DNA from: Streptomyces decoyicus
Lineage (GTDB): Bacteria > Actinomycetota > Actinomycetes > Streptomycetales > Streptomycetaceae
Direction: 5' to 3'
DNA: 64,000 nt
NCBI RefSeq assembly: GCF_019880305.1
Contig: NZ_CP082301.1
Location: forward strand, 6,572,001 to 6,636,000
The notes below the pieces were generated by a model. That model had not been told where the DNA came from and searched no databases. It saw nothing but the letters and a program-made list of their open reading frames with translations. Below, one piece after another: positions 24,157-31,559 of the stretch (position 1 is its first letter; the number at the start of each line of letters is the position of its first letter). A program made the position numbers and the translations under genes.

Positions 24157-25800
24157 TCAGCCCTCGGCCACCGGCCGCGCCCGCGCCACCACGGACGCAA
24201 GATCCAGCGTGTGCGGCAGCGTCCCGAAGGCCGCGCCCGCGTCGCCGCCGAGGCGGCCGGCGCAGAACGCGTCCGCGACCTCGGACGGGGCGTGGCGCAC
24301 CAGCAGCGAACCCTGGAGCACCAGCGCCATCCGCTCCACCAGCCGCCGGGCCCGCGCCTCGAGGCCCTCCAGATCGGCGAGCTCGGTGAGCATCCGGGTG
24401 ATCGCCCGGTCCAGCCGGTGATCCGCGCCCCGCGCCGCCCCGATCTCGGTCAGGAACGCGTTCAGCGCCTCGGGCTCGCGCCGCAGGGCCCGCAGCACGT
24501 CCAGCGCCTGGACATTGCCGGAACCCTCCCAGATCGAGTTGAGCGGGGCCTCGCGCAGCAGCCGCGGCAGCCCCGACTCCTCCACGTACCCGTTGCCGCC
24601 CAGACACTCCAGCGCCTCGGTCACCATCGGCGTGCAGCGCTTGGTCACCCAGTACTTCGCCGCCGGCACCGCCAGCCGCAGGAAGTGCCGCTCCTGCTCG
24701 GTGTCGGCGTCGTACGCCGCCGCCAGGCGCAGCGCGAGGGTGGTCGCCGCCTCCGACTCCAGTGCCAGATCGGCCAGCACATTGCGCATCAGCGGCTTGT
24801 CGATCAGCCGGTCGCCGAAGGCCTCGCGGTGCGCGGTGTGGTGCAGCGCCTGCGCCACCGCCTGCCGCATCACCGCCGCGGACGCGCTGACACAGTCCAG
24901 CCGGGTCGCCGCGACCATCTCGATGATCGTCGCCACCCCGCGCCCCTCCTCGCCGACCCGGCGCGCCCAGCTCTCGCCGTCGAACTCGACCTCCGCGGAG
25001 GCGTTCGAGCGGTTGCCGAGCTTGTCCTTGAGCCGCTGGATACGGAAGGAGTTGCGGCTCCCGTCCGGCAGCACCCGCGGCAGCAGAAAGCACGTGAGCC
25101 CTCCCGGCGCCCGGGCCAGCACCAGGAAGGCGTCCGACATCGGCGCCGAACAGAACCACTTGTGACCGGTCAGTACGTATTCGCCGGGGGCGGCCAGCGG
25201 TTCGGCGCGGGTCGTGAGGGCCCGCAGGTCGCTGCCGCCCTGCTTCTCCGTCAGGGCCATCCCGGCCAGCGCGCCGCCCTTCTCGGCGACCGGGCGCAGC
25301 TCGTGCTCGTACACCTGCGAGGTCAGCAACGGCTCCCACTCGGCCGCCAGCTCGGGCTCGGCGCGCAGCGTGGGCACCGCCGCATGGGTCATCGACAGCG
25401 GGCAGCCGTGCCCCGCCTCGGCCTGCGTCCACACGATGAAGCCGGCGGTGCGGCGGACATGGCCGTCCGGCCGGCCCCAGGCGCCGGTCAGCCCGGCCGT
25501 GACCGCATGGCCGAGCAGCCGGTGCCAGGCCGGGTGGAACTCCACCTCGTCGATGCGGTGGCCGTAGCGGTCATGGGTGCGCAGGACCGGTGGGTTCGCG
25601 TTGGCCTGCTCGCCCCAGCGCCGGGCGTGCGCGGAGCCGGCCGCCTTTCCCAGCGTGCTCAGCTCTTCGCGTACCTCGTCGAGCCGGACGTCGGCGACAT
25701 GCCGGCCGACGCCCTCCGCCAGGGCCGCGTCGCCGGCGAAGACGTCGTATCCGACCAGCGGCGGAGGCTGGTTCGTGACCGTGTGAGTGGTGGCTGCCAT
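24157..25800 (-). CDS. aidB: AidB-family acyl-CoA dehydrogenase
   Basis: The 547-residue FAD flavoprotein has the length and landmarks of E. coli AidB: THTVTNQPPPL at the N-terminus, MALTEKQGGSD near residue 180, RLKDKLGNRSNASAEVEF near 265, and LNSIWEGSGNVQALDVLRAL near 430, with an extra C-terminal helical domain. AidB is induced by alkylating agents and binds DNA, with weak acyl-CoA dehydrogenase activity; its exact task is unsettled. ATG 25800 has no ribosome binding site and may head a leaderless message. It diverges from a membrane-protein gene only 18 bases away. Confidence 0.88.
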   Translation of the reverse strand: MAATTHTVTNQPPPLVGYDVFAGDAALAEGVGRHVADVRLDEVREELSTLGKAAGSAHARRWGEQANANPPVLRTHDRYGHRIDEVEFHPAWHRLLGHAVTAGLTGAWGRPDGHVRRTAGFIVWTQAEAGHGCPLSMTHAAVPTLRAEPELAAEWEPLLTSQVYEHELRPVAEKGGALAGMALTEKQGGSDLRALTTRAEPLAAPGEYVLTGHKWFCSAPMSDAFLVLARAPGGLTCFLLPRVLPDGSRNSFRIQRLKDKLGNRSNASAEVEFDGESWARRVGEEGRGVATIIEMVAATRLDCVSASAAVMRQAVAQALHHTAHREAFGDRLIDKPLMRNVLADLALESEAATTLALRLAAAYDADTEQERHFLRLAVPAAKYWVTKRCTPMVTEALECLGGNGYVEESGLPRLLREAPLNSIWEGSGNVQALDVLRALRREPEALNAFLTEIGAARGADHRLDRAITRMLTELADLEGLEARARRLVERMALVLQGSLLVRHAPSEVADAFCAGRLGGDAGAAFGTLPHTLDLASVVARARPVAEG

Positions 25801-25818
25801 GCCAGATACGGTAAGGAG

Positions 25819-26952
25819 GTGCAGCCGGCAAACGAACCAACCGAGCGGCCCGCGGGCCGTCTGACCAAGGCCCGCGCCCTCTACCGCAACGTTTCCAAGC
25901 GTCGGCTGGCCTGGCTCCTGCTCAAGGACACCGTCAACTCCTGCATGAGGTACCGCGTCACCGGCCTGGCCGCCGAGGCCGCCTTCTGGAGCCTGCTGTC
26001 GCTGCCGCCGCTGATCCTCGGGCTCCTGGGCGTGCTCGGCTACACGAACGCCTGGATCGGGCACGACACCATCGACAGCGTCCGCCGGCACATCCTCGGT
26101 GCCGCCGGCACCGTACTGTCCGCCAAGGGCGTGAACGAGATCGCCCGGCCGCTGCTCAGCGATGTCTTCACCGGCCGCCGCCCCGACGTCATCTCGCTCG
26201 GCTTCGCCATCGCCCTGTGGTCCGGGTCCCGGGCGATGAACGTCTTCGTCGACACCATCACCATCATGTACGGGCTCGACGGCCGGCGCGGCATCATCAA
26301 GACCCGGCTGCTGGCGTTCGCGCTGTACCTCGCCGCGCTCGTCGTCGGCGCCGTCGCCCTGCCGCTGATGGTGGCCGGCCCCGACACCGTCGTGAGCTGG
26401 CTGCCGGCCAGCGAGCACGTCATCCGGGCGCTGTACTGGCCGGTCGTCCTGCTCCTGTCGGTCGCCTTTCTGACCACGCTCTACCACGCGTCCGTTCCGG
26501 TCCGTTCGCCCTGGCCGGAGGACATTCCCGGTGCGGTGGTCGCGCTCGGCATGTGGGTGCTCGGCAGCTTCCTGCTGCGGCTCTACCTCACCTCGACGGT
26601 CGAGGGGCCCACGATCTACGGCTCGTTGGCCGCGCCGGTCGCCGTACTCCTGTGGATCGGCGTGTCCGCCTTCGCAGTGCTGGTCGGGGCGGCGACGAAC
26701 GCCTCACTCGACCGGGTGTGGCCGTCGGTCGCCACGGCCGCGGCCCGTGAGGAGGCCGCACGGCGGACGGCGGCGAAGGCGGGTGCCGGCGAAGCGGGTG
26801 CCGAGGAGACGGGTGCCGAGGGGGCGGGCGCCGACGGGGCGGAGGGGGCCGGTGCGGACGGCGGCGGTGAGCGCGGTGATGACGGCGACGGGGACCGTGG
26901 CGGTGGCCGCCACGGGGAGGGCCGCGGCGACGGCGGCACGTGCGACGACTGA
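25819..26952 (+). CDS. YihY/BrkB-family membrane protein
   Basis: The 377-residue inner-membrane protein has the family pattern: YRVTGLAAEAAFWSLLSLPPLILGLLG (TM1, about 44-70), LGFAIALWSGSRAMNVFVDTI near 130, and further TMs through PVAVLLWIGVSAFAVLVGA near 280. YihY/BrkB proteins (once misnamed RNase BN) have no settled molecular role. The C-terminal 70 residues are an Ala/Gly/Glu/Asp low-complexity tail. The start is uncertain: GTG 25819 forms part of an AAGGAGGTG sequence that would normally be the ribosome binding site, and no start lies at proper distance after it. GTG 25783, inside the divergent gene, is an alternative. Confidence 0.85.
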   Translation: MQPANEPTERPAGRLTKARALYRNVSKRRLAWLLLKDTVNSCMRYRVTGLAAEAAFWSLLSLPPLILGLLGVLGYTNAWIGHDTIDSVRRHILGAAGTVLSAKGVNEIARPLLSDVFTGRRPDVISLGFAIALWSGSRAMNVFVDTITIMYGLDGRRGIIKTRLLAFALYLAALVVGAVALPLMVAGPDTVVSWLPASEHVIRALYWPVVLLLSVAFLTTLYHASVPVRSPWPEDIPGAVVALGMWVLGSFLLRLYLTSTVEGPTIYGSLAAPVAVLLWIGVSAFAVLVGAATNASLDRVWPSVATAAAREEAARRTAAKAGAGEAGAEETGAEGAGADGAEGAGADGGGERGDDGDGDRGGGRHGEGRGDGGTCDD

Positions 26953-27073
26953 GCGGAGTACCCCGTCCGGCCCGACCGCGGCCCGCTGTGCCGCATGCGC
27001 CTGTGGCCATGAAGACGTGCGCAAGTCATTGACACCCCTGGGACTGAGGCAGATGATCCATGCCGATCACTTC

Positions 27074-27089
27074 GCGAACGAAAGTTCAC
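27074..27089 (+). promoter_or_regulatory. Candidate IclR/Pca operator before MFS gene
   Basis: GCGAACGAAAGTTCAC matches the palindrome GTGAACTTAAGTTCAC of the pca promoter (31478-31493) at 13 of 16 positions. A further half site GCGAACTT follows at 27093-27100. It is about 92 bases before the transporter start, a normal place for regulation. This suggests that the double IclR regulator also controls the transporter. Confidence 0.5.
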
Positions 27090-27180
27090 CACGCGAACTT
27101 CCGCCCTCCGAGCGTCACTTCGCGCTTCGCCCTTCGTGCCGCATGCGTCGCGCCTCGTGCCTCGTGAATCCGAGGTCCCC

Positions 27181-28575
27181 ATGTCTCCCACCGGCCCGCC
27201 GCCCGCCACCGACCCGTCCGCCGGAACACCCCCCGGCCCGCCCGCCGGACCCGGCCGCCACACCTTCCGCTCCGTCGCGCCCGTCCTGGCGCTGTGCTGG
27301 CTCGCCGTGTTCTTCGACGGTATGGACGTCAACGTCTACGGCGCCGTCATGCCGCACATGCTCGACGACCCCGGCCTCGGCCTCACCCCCGGTGGGGCCG
27401 GCACGATCGGCAGCTGGACCACCTTCGGCATGCTGATCGGCGCACTCGGCACCGGCACCCTCACCGACTGGCTGGGCCGTCGCCCGGTCCTGGTCGCCAG
27501 CGTGCTGATGTTCTCCGCCGGGTCGGCGGTCTGCGCGCTGTCCGGCGCGCCCGCCCCGTTCGGCGCCGGCCGCTTCCTGGCGGGCCTGGGCCTCGGCGGG
27601 CTGATGCCCCTCTGCCTCTCCCTGGTGATGGAGTTCGCACCGCCCCGCCGGGCCGCCCTCGCCACCGGCCTGCTGATGACCTCGTACCACGCGGGCGGCA
27701 TGTTCGCGACGGGCCTGGGGCTGACGCTGGCGCCCGCGCTCGGCTGGCGCTGGGTGTTCTGGGCCGGGGTGCTGCCCGCGGTCGTCGCGGCCCCACTGCT
27801 GCTGCGCCTGCTGCCGGAATCGCCCGGTGTGCTGCTCGCCAAGGGGCGTACCGCCGAGGCCGATGCGGTCGCCGACCGCTACGGCATGGCCCGCCCCGTC
27901 CCCGCCGATGCCCCCGCCCAGGGGGCCAGGGGCCGGCTGGCCGCGATCCTCGCCCTCTTCCGCCCCGGCGCACGCTGGGCGACGCCGCTGCTGTGGCTCG
28001 CCTCGTTCTGCGGTCTGCTCCTGGTCTACGGCGTGAGCACCTGGCTGCCGCAGATGATGCGGGCCGCCGGATACGGACTCACGTCCTCGGTCAGCTTCCT
28101 GCTCCTCATCAACGCGGGCGGGATCGTCGGCATGCTGATCGCGGGCCGCACCGCCGACCGCTACGGCCCGGTCAAGGTCTCCGCCCTCTGGTTCCTGCTG
28201 ACCGCCGCCGGAGCACTGCTCCTCGGAGCGCATCTGCCGCTCGGCCTCACCTACGTGGTCGTGGCCGTCACCGGTGTCTGGCTCTTCAGTGCGCAGGTGA
28301 TGGTCTACGCGGCGGCCCACCGCGTCTATCCGGCCGCCGAACGGGCCACCGGCATCGGCTGGGTCACCGGCATCGGCCGTACCGGCGCGGTGGCCGGCCC
28401 CTGGCTGGGCGGCACCCTCGCCGCCACCGGCAACGACCAACTCGGCTTCAGGGCCTTTGCGTTGGCCGGCCTGCTGGGCTCGCTCGCCATCGGCCTGGTG
28501 CCGCTCGCCCGGCGCATCGGCCGGCCGGCGGCGTCCCCGGCATCCCCCTCATCGGCGCCGCTCGGCGCCGACTAG
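27181..28575 (+). CDS. MFS aromatic acid:H+ symporter (AAHS family, PcaK-like)
   Basis: The 464-residue, 12-TM transporter has the AAHS signature at TM1 (FFDGMDVNVYGAVMPHM, with the membrane-embedded Asp typical of PcaK/BenK), motif A between TM2 and TM3 (GTLTDWLGRRPVLV) and its relative in the second half (GRTADRYGPVKV). This family brings in 4-hydroxybenzoate, protocatechuate, benzoate and similar acids by proton symport. ATG 27181 follows CCGAGGTCCCC. Together with the shared operator and the complete pca-pob operon 4 kb away, the likely substrate is 4-hydroxybenzoate or protocatechuate. Confidence 0.9.
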   Translation: MSPTGPPPATDPSAGTPPGPPAGPGRHTFRSVAPVLALCWLAVFFDGMDVNVYGAVMPHMLDDPGLGLTPGGAGTIGSWTTFGMLIGALGTGTLTDWLGRRPVLVASVLMFSAGSAVCALSGAPAPFGAGRFLAGLGLGGLMPLCLSLVMEFAPPRRAALATGLLMTSYHAGGMFATGLGLTLAPALGWRWVFWAGVLPAVVAAPLLLRLLPESPGVLLAKGRTAEADAVADRYGMARPVPADAPAQGARGRLAAILALFRPGARWATPLLWLASFCGLLLVYGVSTWLPQMMRAAGYGLTSSVSFLLLINAGGIVGMLIAGRTADRYGPVKVSALWFLLTAAGALLLGAHLPLGLTYVVVAVTGVWLFSAQVMVYAAAHRVYPAAERATGIGWVTGIGRTGAVAGPWLGGTLAATGNDQLGFRAFALAGLLGSLAIGLVPLARRIGRPAASPASPSSAPLGAD

Positions 28576-28604
28576 TGCGCGGGGGCCCTCGTCCGCACAC
28601 CGTC

Positions 28605-28636
28605 GCCCAGTCGCCCCGATGCCCAGTTGCCCCGAT
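28605..28636 (+). repeat. Two 16-bp direct repeats
   Basis: GCCCAGTCGCCCCGAT and GCCCAGTTGCCCCGAT stand side by side with one mismatch, in the gap between the convergent MFS transporter and phospholipase A2 genes. No function is suggested. Confidence 0.8.
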
Positions 28637-28809
28637 GCCGGGACGCCCAGCCCATGGAGTGCGGGCCGGGTTCGGCATCGGGGCGGAGGGGCCGGTATCG
28701 GGAGAGTGCAGCTCACCCCGCCAGGAGCTCAGCGGGGCCCGGCCGTGCTGCGTGCGCCGGCGCGGTCGGTGGGCAAGCCGGGCCCGCCGCCCGCAAGGCG
28801 GTCGTCACC

Positions 28810-29352
28810 TCACAGGTGGCCGAGGGCCCGGACCGCGTCGTAGTACTTCTTCGCGACCTTCAGGCACCCCTTGCGCTGGGCCTGGCTGTACGGGCCCCAC
28901 TGGCGCTTGCAGACATTCTGCATGTCGTAGTGAAAGGAATCGTCCACCCGCTTCTTGTGCGCGCGGCTGAATGCATGCATCTTCTTGTAATTGCGGTAAC
29001 CGAAATCGTGCCGGGCGCAGGACGACCAGAAATGGAATCCGCCGGGGTTGTCGGTGACGCCCGAGCAGCCGTCGGTCGACCAGTCGAAGCGGTACTTGTC
29101 GTGCCCGTCCTGCCACTTGATGCGAGTGTTCTGCCAAAGCGGCATGCCGTGCTTTTCGGTCAGCTGGTTGAGCCGCTTGAGCTTCTGCGCCCTGCTGACG
29201 GCCGCCGTCGCCTGCGGGTTCGCCGAGACGGTCGACGCCTTGGGAGCCGTGCGGTCCGCGCCTGCGGGGCCGGCGAGCGCCGGGGTGGCCGACGAGAGGG
29301 CGACGACGCCGCTGAGTGCGGCGCCGGCCAAGGAAATACCGAGCTTGTTCAT
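28810..29352 (-). CDS. Secreted phospholipase A2
   Basis: The 180-residue precursor has a Sec signal peptide (LGISLAGAALSGVVAL... ending ATPALA, about residue 27). The mature part is a prokaryotic phospholipase A2 of the Streptomyces violaceoruber type: a DGCSG metal-binding loop, then CARHDFGYRNY with the catalytic His-Asp pair, and a second Cys pair (NVCKRQWG and KGCLKV) for disulfides. It hydrolyses sn-2 ester bonds of phospholipids outside the cell in a Ca2+-dependent way. ATG start. It is monocistronic, convergent with the MFS gene. Confidence 0.92.
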   Translation of the reverse strand: MNKLGISLAGAALSGVVALSSATPALAGPAGADRTAPKASTVSANPQATAAVSRAQKLKRLNQLTEKHGMPLWQNTRIKWQDGHDKYRFDWSTDGCSGVTDNPGGFHFWSSCARHDFGYRNYKKMHAFSRAHKKRVDDSFHYDMQNVCKRQWGPYSQAQRKGCLKVAKKYYDAVRALGHL

Positions 29353-29598
29353 GCGTGCTGTCTATGCCTTCCGGTAACCGGGATATGTCCCAGTAAGGGG
29401 ACGCGGCCGGGGCCCGGGAGAAAATGCATGCGCACAGCCGACGCCAACGCGAAAGCGAAAGCACCCCCCGTGCGGTCGTCCCCCGAACTGACCGCGCCCG
29501 CAGGCTAACACGGCATCTTTTGGTACGAGGAGCAGTCGCAATAAAAAAGTATCCACCTGGTGGGCCGCGGAATGCGGAATGCATAACTCCTCAACCGC

Positions 29599-29631
29599 GC
29601 ACCCGTTGCACGGCCGTTGTGCAACGGGTGC
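29599..29631. terminator. Perfect 13-bp hairpin after double IclR gene
   Basis: GCACCCGTTGCAC pairs with GTGCAACGGGTGC around a 7-base loop, 22 bases past the stop of the minus-strand IclR gene. It is the clear transcription end for that gene and separates it from the phospholipase promoter. Confidence 0.75.
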
Positions 29632-29652
29632 GGGCACGCGGCCGGGCACCCG

Positions 29653-31383
29653 TCACAGCACCGGAATGCGCGCATACCTCCCCGCCACCCACAGGTCCGC
29701 CTCGATGGCGGCGGCAGTGGTGCGCAGGGCCGGTAGGAGCCTCTCGCGGGCCTCGTCCGCGGTACAACGGCCCGCGTGGGTGGAGACGTTGACGGCGGAG
29801 ACGACGCGGCCGGTGCGGTCGCGCACGGGGACGGCAAGGGAGCGCAGGCCCTCTTCCAGTTCCTCGTCGACCAGGGCGTAGCCGTGGGAGCGGACCTCTT
29901 CCAGGAGGGCGAGGAGCCGCCCGGGATCGGTCACGGTGTGGCGGGTGAGGGGTGCGAGGTCGGTGAGGGCCAGTCGCGCGGAGAGTTCGGCCGGGGTGAG
30001 GCCGGCCAGGAGGACGCGTCCCATGGAGGTCGGGTACGCGGGAAAGCGGGTGCCCAGGGTGATGTTGACGCTCATGATGCGCACGGTGGGGACCCGCGCG
30101 ACGTACTGGATGTCGTCGCCGGAGAGGACCGCCATCGAGGCGGAGTCGTGCACCCGCTCGACCAGCGCGACAAGGTGCGGCTGGGCGATGGCGGGCAGGG
30201 TGAGGCCCGAGAGATGGGCGAAGCCCAGCTCCAGCACCTTCGGGGTCGGGCGGAAGAGCTTGCCGTCGGTGGCGAGGTAGCCCAGGTGTTCCAGCGTGAT
30301 CAGGGCGCGGCGGGCGGTCGCGCGGGCAAGGCCGGTGGCCTCCGCGACGGCGGTGAGGGAGAGTTCGGCGCGGCCGGCACCGAACGCGGTGAGGGTGATC
30401 AGCCCGCGGGCCATCGATTCGACGAACTCGGGGCCCAGTTCCTGCTTGGACGCGCGCATCCAGGTGGCATGGGCGGGGTGCGACGGGCCGGGCGCCGTGT
30501 CGGGGACGGACGCCGCCTCCCGGGGGAGGGTCAGGGCGTACTCCATTGCGGAGACCGCCTCGCGGAGGCGGGGGAGCACCGCGTCGGGCAGTTCGGCAGC
30601 GCTCAGCCGGCTGGTGTGACTGACGACGCTGAGTGCGCAGACCGGGCGGCCGGCGGTGTCGCGGACCGGCATGGCCACCGCGACCAGGCCCGGTTCGATG
30701 AGCTGGTCGTCCAGGGACCAGCCGGCGTCGCGCGCGGCGGCCACCCGGGCCTCGAAACCGGCGGGCGAGCCTGCATCCGCGCCCGGCCCGGCGTCGTTTC
30801 CCGCCCCGTCCTCGGCGCGCCGCGGCGGCACCGCCGGGAAGCCCGCGTCCGTCGGGTCGGCCGCGCGGCGTGAGCGCCAGCGCTGCCAGTCCGCCGCGTC
30901 CCAGTGGTCCGCGAACAGCGCGCCCGGCGCGCCCCGCTCGGCGGGCAGCAGATCGCCGATGCGGAAGGCGAGCGACATGGCGCGGCGGCGGGTCGCCTGG
31001 TGGACGAAGCGCACCCCGTCGGCGTCCGGCACCGCGAGGGAGACCGGCTCGTCCAGCTCGTCGGCCAGCCGGTCGGCGAGCGGACCGAGCCGGTCGGGGA
31101 GCTCGGAGGCGGCGAGGTAGGCGTTGCCGAGCTCCAGCAGCCGCGGCGCGAGCACCGCGTCCCGGCCCTCGATCCGCACGTAGCCCAGGCGCGCGAGCGT
31201 GCTCAGCACCCGGTCGACGGTGGAGCGGGCGAGCTCGGTGCGGCGCACCAGGTCGCCGACCGGCTGCCGGCCGCCGCCGCCCGCCAGCTCCCGCAGCACG
31301 GACAGGCCGCGCATCAGCGGCCCCACCGCTTCCGGCGGGGGCGGTGGCGGTGCGGACGGGGCGGTGGCGGCGGGCTGGGTCAT
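29653..31383 (-). CDS. Double-module IclR transcriptional regulator (PcaR/PobR-like)
   Basis: The 576-residue protein holds two full IclR units. Module 1: winged HTH at about 22-85 (LVRRTELARSTVDRVLSTLARLGYV) and effector domain to about 290 (LIEPGLVAVAMPVRD). Module 2: HTH at about 325-385 (SLTAVAEATGLARATARRALITLEHLGYL) and effector domain to the end (TSMGRVLLAGL, EEGLRSLAVPVRDRTG). Usual IclR proteins have one unit of about 260 residues. Module 2 looks like Pca/Pob regulators of the beta-ketoadipate pathway. It diverges from the pca operon across a 176-base region with a perfect palindrome, and should control it in response to protocatechuate or 4-hydroxybenzoate. An acidic Gly/Ala-rich insertion lies inside effector domain 1. 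Confidence 0.9.
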   Translation of the reverse strand: MTQPAATAPSAPPPPPPEAVGPLMRGLSVLRELAGGGGRQPVGDLVRRTELARSTVDRVLSTLARLGYVRIEGRDAVLAPRLLELGNAYLAASELPDRLGPLADRLADELDEPVSLAVPDADGVRFVHQATRRRAMSLAFRIGDLLPAERGAPGALFADHWDAADWQRWRSRRAADPTDAGFPAVPPRRAEDGAGNDAGPGADAGSPAGFEARVAAARDAGWSLDDQLIEPGLVAVAMPVRDTAGRPVCALSVVSHTSRLSAAELPDAVLPRLREAVSAMEYALTLPREAASVPDTAPGPSHPAHATWMRASKQELGPEFVESMARGLITLTAFGAGRAELSLTAVAEATGLARATARRALITLEHLGYLATDGKLFRPTPKVLELGFAHLSGLTLPAIAQPHLVALVERVHDSASMAVLSGDDIQYVARVPTVRIMSVNITLGTRFPAYPTSMGRVLLAGLTPAELSARLALTDLAPLTRHTVTDPGRLLALLEEVRSHGYALVDEELEEGLRSLAVPVRDRTGRVVSAVNVSTHAGRCTADEARERLLPALRTTAAAIEADLWVAGRYARIPVL

Positions 31384-31477
31384 GGCCTCTCCATGGTGCG
31401 GCGATCTGGTCGGAACCGTACCCGGGGGGACCGTTGACAGGGCCGGGGGCGGGGTCCAAACTCAAGGCGGCTCGATT

Positions 31478-31493
31478 GTGAACTTAAGTTCAC
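31478..31493. promoter_or_regulatory. 16-bp palindromic operator of the pca operon
   Basis: GTGAACTTAAGTTCAC is a perfect palindrome between the divergent IclR gene and pcaIJ, 66 bases before the pcaIJ start. Its position and symmetry make it the prime candidate site for the IclR protein. A related element is found before the MFS transporter. Confidence 0.7.
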
Positions 31494-31559
31494 TGTACGA
31501 ACAAGTTGAGGTGGGGCGGCCTTTGAGGCCATGCCCCGGCACGACCCGAGGGCGAGGAC

